A DNA stretch of 64,000 bases, from positions 17,889,013-17,953,012 of the forward strand of contig NC_052026.1 in the NCBI RefSeq assembly GCF_015832195.1, read 5' to 3'. The stretch comes from Motacilla alba alba. Lineage: Eukaryota > Chordata > Aves > Passeriformes > Motacillidae. A program made the translations under genes and the position numbers. This document shows positions 44,009 through 56,000 of the stretch, piece after piece. The notes below the pieces were generated by a model that was not told the DNA's origin, ran no database searches, and worked only from the letters and a program-made list of their open reading frames with translations. The number at the start of each line of letters is the position of its first letter. The first letter of the stretch is position 1.

Positions 44009-47000
44009 GTGAGTCTAGAGCCTGATACATCACTTTATTACTGCTTTTTTTTTTCCTAACTGTATTTAAATTTTCCTTGTGGTGCGAGAGGTGTAGCAGA
44101 TTTCCTCTGAAGTAAGTTTTTCTCAAGAGGTTTCCTGAAGCCTTTCATTGCAGAGTGAAGGATGCTTTAGATCAGTGGCCTGTTTTGGTTGGAAGGGGCT
44201 GCTGATGGGTCATCCAGTCCATCCTCTGCATAGTTTCAGAAGCGGTTCCATTATTCATGAAGGAGCATCTGGCCCAGCCCTGGATGCATCTCCGGCATGG
44301 CAATTCCCCAGCCTGCCTCAGCAGGTTCTTCCATTACCTTCAAGTCATAAAAGCAGCAATTTTCCCCCAGTGTTTAACCCCTGCTCTCCCTGTGAAAGCT
44401 TTCAGGCTGTTGTGGGGACACCACAGTCTGCTCAGGGAATCTTCTGGTGGTTTTTGGGTTGCCAACCCAATGCTGGAGGTTTCCCTGCCCTCAGTCACAT
44501 CACCTGAGCTTAGCAATGTAAGCCAAACCTCCCCGATGCTCCTGGGAATCTGCACAGGCCCACAGGGAAACGGGGCCTGAGGAATGTGGCTCCATCTGCA
44601 AAGCACTGGGAATAGCTGGAAAGGCTTTGGGAGTTCCCACGTGGATGGGTCACTGCTGTTGGGCTTTGTACTTCAGGAAACCAAAATAAAAGTTTGGTCA
44701 ATGTATTCTCCCACTTCAGAGGGAGAACTTAAAAGTTGGAGGAGTATGAAATATGCCTTTGCCATCAACAATTCACATGAATATTGTTTTTTCACCTGAT
44801 GCCAGAGACCCTACTTTGAGCTATTTTTGCCACGCCATCAAAATATTGCAGGGCCACAAAATGATGTAGGCAAATAATTACTTTTTGTGTGCCTTTTCCC
44901 AGTGTGCAAACACAGTTCTGATCAAAACTAGTCTGACTTCAACCGTGTACCCCTGCTGACGGATCAAATGATGGATGACTTGTTAAGACCGTGTTTAAAA
45001 GGGTAAAAGAAGAGTGAACTTAAATGTAATATAAAATTGTTTGCCAGCTGTGCTGAAGCGAGGGCTGCAAATGGAAAATCCTGCAGGGAGAAGGGGAAGA
45101 GAAGGGAGGGCAGGGGATGGTGAGGAAGGACAGCTGTCCCTCGGTCCGTCCACACCAGCTGGCTTTTGCCAGAAATCCTGTGCCTTTCTAAGAACCGGGG
45201 ATTGCATCCCTTTCTCAGCCTCTCTCGCGTTATCCTGCAGGGAAGCGCTGCCAGGAGAGGCGACTTGAGGCATTTCCAGAGGGTAAACACAGAGCATGAG
45301 CGAGCCCGAGGTGTTTTGGTTGGCCGTGGGGCTGGCAGAGCCGCCGCTGCCGAGCGTCCGCGGCCCGGCCGCTGTTTGCGCTCGCGGCGCGGTTGCGCTT
45401 CTGTGTTTGCCTTTGCTCTGGGAGCTTTTCTAGTGGTTTTTATGGGTGATGGAGGGCAAATGAAAGGGCCTTGTGTGCTCTGAAGAAAGGAGCTGAGTAT
45501 GAGATGGTGCTGCTTGGAAGGGCCATAATCAGCCTTTCATGTGCTCGTGTTTACCCAGTATGACTTGGAAATGCCATGTATATGCTGAAGGGGAATTTCT
45601 CTTTAATCCTTTGTCCTGCAGAGGACATTTCTCATTTGGATTCGTTTAAGAGGATGGTCTGTCTGTAGAACCATAGATAAACTTTCCTCTTTCCCTTCGG
45701 TGCTGGAGTGGAGCGTCACCAGAGATGTGCTGGGATAATTTTTGGATGGGTGGGTAGAGCTTGTACTTGCCCATCAACCTCCAACCACTCCCTTGTGGAA
45801 ATCCTTTCTCCCAGCTCCATATCTGATGTATTTAAGTGGTCTAAAAGGGAAATGGGACCTAATATATTCCAGGAAAGGGACATATTTAACTGCTACTGGA
45901 TGAACTTCCATTGTTGGACACTCTTAATGAGAAAGCAAGAGCACAGTGAGTCCTAGAACTTATCTGGAGATCAAAAGAATTGTTATATACACGTGGGATA
46001 AAGGCAAGGTAGGCTGAAAAATGAAGAAAGAAATGGTTCAGCTGCTGGGTCTGTGTAATTAATTGAAAGCTGGCCCAGGTATGCAGTGCTAATGGAAAAT
46101 GAGTGAGCAGGGCACTACTTCCTGTCAAAGCTGGGCCAGTTCAAAATTACCTTAACCCCTCTACCAGCTCCGTGATCGACACTTCCAGAGCGCCTTTGAA
46201 CAGTTTAACAGAGGTGGATGGGTGCCAAGGCCAAAACAAACTCCTTGTTAACAGTCCCAGAGTAAAAAGGACATAACGGACTCAGAGGAAAAAGGACATA
46301 ATAGATCCTAAGGCATGGTGACCTTTTAAGATGGCTTAGTCAGATGCTTTCAGCAGTGATGAAAGGCAGAAATCTTTCCTCTTGCGGCGGCCTCAGAGAC
46401 AGCTGGATAAAGCAAAATTGTTCTCAGTGCACATTGCTGGAAGGAAAATAGTTTGTTTTCATGTATAAGGTATGCATCCTTCCTCTCAACTGAAGGGTGG
46501 TGGCTTTCCCTGTCAGGATGGGATAGCGTTTCTGTGGGGGTTAGCAAAAAGCATCTCCAGACCTCTGCCAGGACATGTCAGTCCCGGAGTCTGATGCCAC
46601 TTTTAGAAGGAAGCTGCCAGTATTGCAGAAAGTCTGAGCTGGGGAGGGAAACGAGCGAGTAACCTGATCACTGCAATTCAGGTGTCTGGCTTTGGGTTTG
46701 CAGGCTCCTTAGGCTGAGGGAGCAGACTCCTTGTGGGACGCATTATTCAATCTGGACCTACAAGTTGTGGTGGGACGTGTGTGTGCCGTGCATATATTTG
46801 ACATACACACTGTCCATTCCACTTTGAAAGGCCACCAGAAATTTTCAGGAGTAAAAAAAAAAAAAAAGAGATTGCATGTGCTAACCCACTTGGAATCACA
46901 CACACCCAAAAAACTTTCAGCCTCTGCTTCTGAAGGAAGCTGAGCACAGGCTCATTGCCCCTCTGGCTTCAGTCATCTTCCTAGATACTGCTTTGAATAT

Positions 47001-50000
47001 TGGCATAAAGAATTCTTGCAAGTATAGCTGGGAAAGTCTGAAATCTCTTTTTTTTTTTTTTCCCCTTATGTTTATTGCTCTGAAATAATTCCAGCCTCCT
47101 GACCGCATTCGCGTCTGAGAAGCAAGAGGAAAATAACTTCTCTAATTTAGATGGGATGGCTTTGTAATCTGATTCCTGCAGAAACGAGCTTCTCTCCTCA
47201 TGCAGCAAAAAGCCGTGCAGAGATGGAGCTCCTTCCCAATTACCTGTTAAGTGTCTTTTGTCCGAGTTCATTTATTTTATCCGCAGGCATCAAAGGGTGA
47301 TACAACACGAACGCTCGCATTAATTCCCATTTAATAGCCCGTCGCTCAGGACGTCTCTGCATTAAATTAGGAGATTTGGAACATCTCCGCCTCCAGGGCT
47401 GCAGGGAATAAAGCTGGGTAGGAAGTCTGAGGAGCTTGGAGTGCAGAACATCTTGGGAGAGTTTCTGTGGCTTTTGTGCTGGATGGGAGGGCAGCTGTGG
47501 CCGGTTGCTGCTGAGCCCACAAAGTGGGAAACCACAAAAAGCTGTGTCTGCTGCTAGAGACTGCCTGAGCAGAGGGCTGGGGATGTGTGGTGGGTCTGAT
47601 CCCATCACTTCCAAGGAGCTGGAGGGCTGAGAAGGAAAATGGTTCTGTTCCCTGTGTCAGAGCTGTGTCCACAGAGGGTTTTGCAGACTGAATTTGCTCG
47701 GCCAATGCCGAGTCCAAAGCCAAGCTGATGAGACTGGGGCAGCTCTGGGATGCTGCTGGAATCTGAGCTGCTGAGAGTGCTTCGTGATAAGCTGTTCTGG
47801 GAGGCCTGGGCTGTGAGCTCAGTGAGATGAGGTCATGTTTGCCTCACTGAGATAGTGGAGACACACCAAGTTCCAGGAGACACTGCGTTTTCCTGTTGTC
47901 TTATCCAGGGATGCACAGTCCTTCCCCATCCCAGCTATAGCTGCCTGAGACTGTGTGCAGATATGCTCAGAATGAACACTGCATGGTTTGTAGATGTGTT
48001 TGAGAGCCTGGATGCCTTGCAGCCCTCCAGGCTCTGACAGGTCCTTTGAAATGTTTGAGATCAGAAGTTGCTTTTCTTCTGGAGGAGACAGGACTTGGAA
48101 AGAGCAGCTGGTTGTGATGCTAAATGTCCAAAGAGGACAGTCTCGTGCTGGCATGTGGATGGGCTGGACGCACATTACAAGGCCTCTCTTCTCTTTGGTT
48201 TTATTTGTAGGAATGTGCAGTAATATTTTAATCCCAACGAATTATCCTCCAAGGGCTGCTCTGAATAGAGCAGCTGTCAGTAATTACACAATGAATTCAG
48301 GGCACTGGCTGCTGGGCCCAGCGAGTCTGGCCTTTAGAACAAATACTCTCCTGGGCAGCAGAGCCAGCAGAGCCGCTTTCCTGTTTGCCTTTGTGTCATG
48401 CTGGAGCTCTCCTTTGGCTCACAACCGGGTGATATTTGATGAGCAGTGATCTCACCCCAGCATCCTGCCCTCAGTGGGAACAGAAATGGGATTTGTCACT
48501 TCTAACGTGATGCCTGCTTCAGTGAGAGTGGAAAAAGCTTAAAAAACCCTGGGACGTTGCCACCTCTGATGTATTTGACTGGATCCACTGGTGGACTCTC
48601 ATTTATTCTGGAAGGAGAAGGGGAGCTCAGTCTGAGAGCCTCAGACCCCACACCCCTTGATTAAGAGCTCCAGTGGAGCTCTCCACTGCTGGAGTTCCCC
48701 TTGGTGGAAAAGCCTGGAGATATCCCAACAGTAAGGACAATGGATGAAAAATCACGCTGAAATACATCAAAGCACTGAGCGTATGTCAGAACTCTTGCAG
48801 GACTCAGAAATAGGTGTCATGTTGGAGATCATGGGATCCCAGAAATAGGTGTCATGTTGGAGATCATGGGATCCCAGAAATAGGTGCCATATTGGAGATC
48901 ATGGGATCCCAGAAATAGGTGTCATGTTGGAGATCATGGGATCTCCAAGCTTTAATTTTTAATTGTTTAAAACATATTAGAAAACCAACTGCCAGGAATA
49001 TCTTTGTGGTTTAGGGTGGATGGTCTGGATGTGTTCTTGAGGTCTTCCCACATGGGTTTGCGTGTTTTCTGATGAACTGAGTGAAGCATTTCCTCAAGAT
49101 GAATGGCATCATCTGGGGAAAATCATAGACCCTTCAGTGCCTTGCACTTTCATGGCAGGGGAACATGCTGAGAAATGTGATTTTAGCACAGAAATGTGGT
49201 GGCTTCACCGGGACAGGCCAGAAATAGGGAGGGTGGTCTGCACCTTCATCTTTCTCCACTAACTGCTGTTGGTTTAATCTCCTGATTCTGCGAGTTTGAG
49301 ATGCAAAACTGACCTGTTCTTGTCTCTCCCCACTCCCTACAGACCTGGGATGAGGAGCTGGAACGCTCAGCACACGCCTGGGCTCAGCAGTGCATCTGGG
49401 ACCACGGGCCCAGCGACCTCATCAGGTCAATTGGGCAGAACCTGGCAGTTCACTGGGGCAGGTAAGGCTTGGGGTGCTGCAGGATCACTGCAAAGGGTGA
49501 TTTACAGGCCCTCCTTTAGAGACAGCTGGAAAGATTTGCTCTGGTGCTTGGTGGAGCACTGGGGAGATGGGAGAAAAGCTGGGGGTCATTAATTGTGATG
49601 GCTTCAGTGGGGTGGGTACGGTGGTAACGCCTGCAGCCATCTTCCGCTGAGATTCCCAGGAAACCAGCCCTGATCTGGGCTCCTCCATCCATCTGGATCT
49701 GGGGGTAGCACCTCTGTAGCACACTTAAAGTCACTCCAAAGTCACTTAAAGTCACCTCCTTGAGGAGAACGGGTACAGAAGCCTGAACCCCTGCTCCTAA
49801 ATCTGCTGTTTCAGGGGGTTCTGGCACCACGCAGCTGAAGGCTGAAGTTTCTCAGGAGCTATGTCTGGATTCAGCTCAGAATTTGTGTTTGGATTCAGTT
49901 CAGAATTTAATTATTTTCGCTGTGTTTTCCATAAATATTTATCCGGCTCCTGATTTTTCTTTACTGAAAACACTTTGCAGGGTTTTTTTTCCCAATTCCT

Positions 50001-53000
50001 GGGACAAGTTGTTATACTAGAGTCATTAACCCATTTAGGAAAGCTGACATGAAGGCTTCCAAAGGGATTTGCCTCTCCATCTCAAGATTAAAATTTTTTA
50101 TTGTTAAGTCCCTGTTTTTAAGCTTGTTGTATGTTAAACCTGCTTTGCACAGCAAACATTTTGTACTTGCTCAGGAGCCCTGAGCATTTTTCCCACATTT
50201 CCTGGGTAGAAGTCCATTTATCTTTGTTGTAAATCAGGTAGAACTTGGTGGAAAGCAAAGGAAATTTGCTGGTGTGAAATCAGCTGGATGTAAAAACTGG
50301 ACCCATTTTAATGTTTGGAAAGTAGAGTGATTAATTCATTGCAAACAAAGTCAAAAGATCTTGCTGTTCTTGGCTGTCCTACAAGTGCTCAGGATGGCCA
50401 TGGGTTCCTGGTGGAGGAAGATCCAATCTTGGTCCCGGAGAGGAAAGAAAAATCAGATTTATCTCAGCTTTTTCAGGAACGGGCCACAACTTGATTGCCT
50501 CCATTTCCTCTCCTGTAAAATAGGATTCGGAAAGTATTTGCTTCATGACATCATGAGATGGATGTTTTTAAAATACTTCTAATGAGTGATTTTTAATGAA
50601 AGGTTGGCTGAAAGGATAAGCTCCAGTTGTCAATGATATCATTTGGATTTCTGGCAGCTTGCTTGGTGTGAGCTGTTGGGAGCAATCAAAAAGCAGTGGG
50701 TTTGGTACCGTTTGCAGATCGCTGCGTGTAGAGTGTGCATGAGTTTGCACAGGTAGTTTTGACACAATTTGTGCCCCACAAACAGCACAAGCAGCATCAG
50801 CACTGCCTCAGACTGTGATATCTGAGGCAGAGATTAAACCCAGCATACAGGGGGCTTGGTGCAGGGGAAAATTGCTGCCAAAAAGGTAGGATAGGAGTGC
50901 AATGCACCAACAACTCCACACCAGCTCCTGGTGGGATGTGGGTGAGGAAAAGCCCACTCACTTTCGAAGGTGTTACAGTATTGGCTGTGATTTAACTTCC
51001 AGATTTAGCGAATTGCCCCCTGGTAAAATAGGTGCATGATGGCTTTTGGTTTAAGATGTTTGGCAAAGCCTAACTTGTGCTTACTCTCAAAACACAACTT
51101 TCCGCCAAACTAGAAGTTATTTTGTAGTTGAGTGGAAAAGCGAGAGGGCATTTCGGGTCAGCAGCACTTGAGGATCATGTCAAACCTATAAATAATACAG
51201 AGTCAGGTCAGGCTGTGAATCTGAGGGAAAAAATCATCGAAACACAACAGTTTGGGTTGGAAGGGACCTCAAAGATCTTTCCAGTTCCAACTACCCTGCC
51301 ATGGGCAGGGACACCTTCCACTGTCCCAGGGTGCTCCAAGCCCTGTCCAGCCTAGCCTTGGGCACTTCCAGGGATCCAGGGACAGCCACAGCTGCTCTGG
51401 GCACCCTGTGCCAGGGCCTGACCACCCTCACAGGAACAATTCCTTCCCAATCTCCCATCTAACCCCTATTTTTAACATTTTAAAAAAGCTTTTTTTTTTT
51501 TTTTAAATTTGAGAACTTCTACCAGAACATCCTGATTCCAGCTGCCTTTTCCCCCTCAGGTATCGATCTCCAGCATTCCACGTGCAGTCCTGGTATGATG
51601 AAGTGAAAGATTACACCTTCCCATACCCCCACGAGTGCAACCCGTGGTGCCCAGACAGGTGTACAGGTGCCATGTGCACACATTACACCCAGGTAAAGGA
51701 CTCCAAGGGCTCTGTACCCACACTCCCCACATCCCTTCCCATGTCTGGATTGGGGCAATTTGCTTATTTGCAATAACTACATTTCCCTTACAGATAGTCT
51801 GGGCCACCACCAACAGGATTGGCTGTGCTGTGCATGTCTGCAAGCAGATGAATGTGTGGGGAGAGATCTGGGAGAACGCCGTCTACCTGGTCTGCAACTA
51901 CTCCCCCAAGTAAGGCAGAGCAGCCGGGCTCCCTCCAGCTCTCCCAAAACTGGCAGCTGGCTTAACTAGCTCTGGGGAAGAGATTTCAGGCAGTCTAGAC
52001 TGGTGGTTGTGGCTTTAAATTTTTTCTTTAGACAGCAGCACAGGGCTGGTTCAAAACTACAGAGCGCTGCCTGGAAAACTGAATGAGAGGCTGGGGCCAG
52101 GCTGGAGCTTTGATGTTCCTGCCACGGGAAGGGAAAGGAGGAGCAGGAGATGGCCAGGATGGAGCTGGCGTGTGCTGCTGAGCAAGGCTTGCTCTCTGCT
52201 GTCAGAGGGTGGGAAGGGATGGGTGGTGGTGAATGCCAAAAAACCCTGAAATAACTGCAGCAGTCAAGATTTCACCAGCTCGACGGTTTGATTAAATTTC
52301 AAAATGAAAATCATATATCTCGCCTACTACATCCAGGAGAAGTTTACTACCTGGCAATGGCAGCTAAGATTTTCTGGTTTAATGGCTAATAGGAGAAACA
52401 TTCCCACTCCAAGCCCTTGGCAATTTAAAACTTCAAAACAAAATAGGGAAATTGCTGTATGCAAACAGAGTGGCTTGGGGAGCACCTGACTTCAGGGGAT
52501 CACAGTGCAGGATAATGAAAAGGAAAAAGAAGTGTGGGCTGCAGCTCTCATGTCCCAGGCAGAGCGCTCTGGCTGGGATTTCTGAGCCCCTCTCCCCACG
52601 TCAGATGAGCATATCTTGCTCCTGGTTTGGGGGATTTAACAACCTGCTCCTCCTGAGGGATAACAGCACAGAGCCCCCACAGCAGGCTGGGCGACCTACA
52701 CGCCATCCATTCAGAGCTGCTGGATGGAAAAACACTCTGTTTCTGCAGTTTCTGCTTAATCTTTTCTCTCTGGCACCGGTGCACATTGTCCTCATGTAGC
52801 CTTATAGGTGGAGACAGCTGAAAGAGCATAACCCAGGAGTTTATAGCCACAGCTTAACTCTGGCTCCTCCAACCTTCCCAACCCCTAAAACTTGCAGGAC
52901 AGAAGGCCAAAATGGGCTGTTGTTTCTGGGGAGTTTCTTCAGCAAAATGCAGTAATCCATTGATCTATTTCTGTTTCTATAAGATCCTGATGTTGATATT

Positions 53001-56000
53001 GGAATGTAATATAAAAGCGATATGGCACACGATCTAAGCAAACCCCTAAAAAATGTCATTTTAGAGATGGAACGAGGAGGAACATCTTTCCTACAAGGCT
53101 GGTTGTTTAGTCTTTATTCAGTTGCTCTAGGCCAGGATGATGTTTTTGGGTTTGGAGGCCTGGGAAGGTGTCTGATGGGTGCTCATTTCTCCTGTGTTCC
53201 CAGGGGCAACTGGATTGGAGAAGCTCCATACAAGACCGGCCGTCCCTGCTCCGAGTGCCCGCCGAGCTATGGGGGGAGCTGCCAGAACAACCTCTGCTAC
53301 AAAGGTACCTGCTGGGGGCTGGGGGCACCTCTGGGGTGGGGGACAAGGCTGGAGCAAATGTGTGGAAGCTTCTAATTGGAGGCAGCCACAGCTTCATGCC
53401 CCTTTTAATTAGCCATCCTCAGTATTCCAACATCAGGACACGTGGGAAGTCGTCAGCCACTGAAAGCAGGAATCCCTGAGCTGCTGAAAATCTGGAGCTG
53501 GGATTCAGCACGTTTTCCTGGGGAAAACAGAGAGCTTGGCTGGCGGGAAGCAGCTCTGAGCTTCCATGGGTTTGGCCTGGGAGCTGCAGGGGCTTTTGAG
53601 CACTGGCAGGAGTGATCCTATCCTGGGGGGGTTTACAGGGAAGGGAATGTTCTCCAGGGCTTGGCAGAGGCATTCTGGGTGGGCAGAGCTTGGCTGCCTG
53701 CCCTGCTCCTTCGGGGGCCATGGGTGGAGCCTTTGCCACCCTCCCCACCTTTCAGGGTGGGGATTCAAGGGATGGTGTTCAGGGATGCAAAATGAACCTA
53801 GCGATTCATGTCCCTTGGAGGAGAGGAGGGGGATGCTGAAGGGTTTTTCCTGACCTGGGGAGTGTTTTTGGAAGAGAGGTCAATAGGATAAAACATATTA
53901 CTAGGGTGAGCCCTCCAGCAGCAGTGCCACCCCAGCATCCAGCATCTCCTGGGATCATTTCTCTCCTCCCAAGTGCTTTGCTTCCCAGAGAGCTGGGCTC
54001 TTTGAAAACAGGGGGATTCCCTGGAGACTTGCCCAAAGCTGAGGCTTATTTTGCTGCCACCGTGCATTTCTTGGTTTTTATCTTGTGGGGTTTGAAGGAG
54101 GACCCCAGGGTGCAGGTGGGCTGCAGCAGGGAGGAGGAAGGGGATGCCCTGATGGAATATGAGCCCTGTAGCAAATCTGTGTTTTCCTCCAGAAGGAAGA
54201 GCTCAGTGGGAAACAGAGGAAGGAATAACAGCTCTTTATTTCACTAATTAGTGGGGGTCCCCTCAAATCTTTATTGTGAGATGCTGTAAATGCTGCTTCA
54301 TGTGCAGAGGAGCAGGGGAGGAGTGTCCTGGCAATAGCCCTGTGCTGCCTCCAACGGGCATTTTTGATCTCCCAGCTGTTCAAAAGCAGATCCTTGTCCA
54401 GCTAAATGATCCCCACTAAACACGAACCTGACTTGCCCACCAGTGTGAGCACACTGTGATTATTTTGAACCCCCTTTTCTGCCAAGATCACCGTTATGAA
54501 GATCCCATCATTGCTGAGACAGACGAGACCAACGAGGTGGAGATCCCGCAGGTGGCGGAGCAGAAGCCGGTGCAGTTCCACCTTCCAGAAAACAAACCCA
54601 GCAAAACCATCCAGCCCAAGAAAACCACCCCAGAGTCCTACATGAGTAAGACACGGCCTTTCTCTTTTTCAGCTCCTACGGGTTTTGGAGCACCTCTGTG
54701 GGAAAAGGTGTGGGAAGTGATGAGGAGGCTCAGGGACAAAGGAACTGGGAGGATGTTTGAGCAGAGGAAAGTTGATCTGTGAGAAAATTCACTGTGTGAA
54801 CATTTCAGCTGTGCAGAAAGCTGCTAGAAGTGGCGAGCAACGCTCTCAAAAAAAACCTGTACCTTCTGCACATCGATCTGCAGAAGTTCTTCATTTGTTT
54901 CAGTCATTTCATAGAATCCTAGAATGGTTTGGTTTGGAAGGGACATTAAAGCTCATCCAGTGCCACCCGCTGCCATGGGCAGGGACACCTTCCACTGTCC
55001 CAGGCTGCTCCAAGCCCTGTCCAGCCTGGCCTTGGGCACTGCCAGGGATCCAGGGGCAGCCCCAGCTGCTCTGGGCACCCTGTGCCAGGGCCTGCCCATC
55101 CTGCCAGGGAACAATTCCTGCCTACTATCCCATCCATCCCTGCCCTCTGGCAGTGGGAAGCCATTCCCTGTGTCCTGTCCCTCCATCCCTTGTCCCCAGT
55201 CCCTCTGCAGCTCTCCTGCAGCCCCTTCAGGCCCTGCCAGGGGCTCTGAGCTCTGCCTGGAGCCTTCTCCTCTCCAGGTGAGCACCCCCAGCTCTCCCAG
55301 CCTGGCTGCAGCTCTCAGAGCATCCCTGTGACCTCCTCTGACTGACTCCAGCAGTCCATGTCCTCCTGATCTCAATAAAATACCAATGTGCCAAAAGTCC
55401 CCTCAGCCAGTAATACATTTAGGAAATACTGATTTTATTTCACCTTTGAAAAGCTCTACACTCAGCACTTACCCTTCTTCCCAGCTTTCCTGGGGCTGAT
55501 GGCTTGTGTCCTCGTTATTTCTTGCTGGGGAATATTTCTGAAGTTATTTGTGGAGCTGCTGCTACTTCCTGAGTTGTTTTCCAGCCACTGTTAATTAAAA
55601 GACACTTATTGAGAAAACAAGGTGGGGCAAGCCAGTGGGCCCTTTTCAAGTTTATCAGCCAGCATCTGCAGAGTCTGTAATTAAAAGGGGAATGAGAGCT
55701 CTGACTGCAGACCTCGGGCTGTAATCAAAGCCTTCAGCTGTCAGCTGCATCTTCCTTGCTAATATTGCAAAGACACCTGTCTCAGGTGAAGGGCTAAAGA
55801 AGCACCAGCTGCTCCAGGCTGGATAAAATCAGATTTTATCTTGCTGCACCTAAGACCTCCAGGAAAGATGTGTGGAGCTTGCTCATTTCTGTAGCTCAAG
55901 AGCAGGCTGAGCAATTTCCTTTTTAAAAAATGTATTTATCTGATTTTTTTTCCTCCCCAGCACAAGTCATTACCTGTGAAACAAAGATGAGAGACAAGTG

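Larger units (their letters stand above)
44009..49342 (+). other. CRISPLD2: CRISPLD2 intron 2
   Basis: Contains an old antisense CR1 (about 44175-44375), a CpG cluster at 45305-45410, a (35 bp)x4 minisatellite at 48806-48945, and AT-rich blocks near 47070-47370 and 48195-48300 that look like candidate conserved non-coding DNA. No exon recognised. Confidence 0.7.

Noticed and set aside
48806..48945. Regularly spaced repeats as a CRISPR-like array
   Set aside because: Units are contiguous without spacers and the context is a vertebrate intron; it is a minisatellite.
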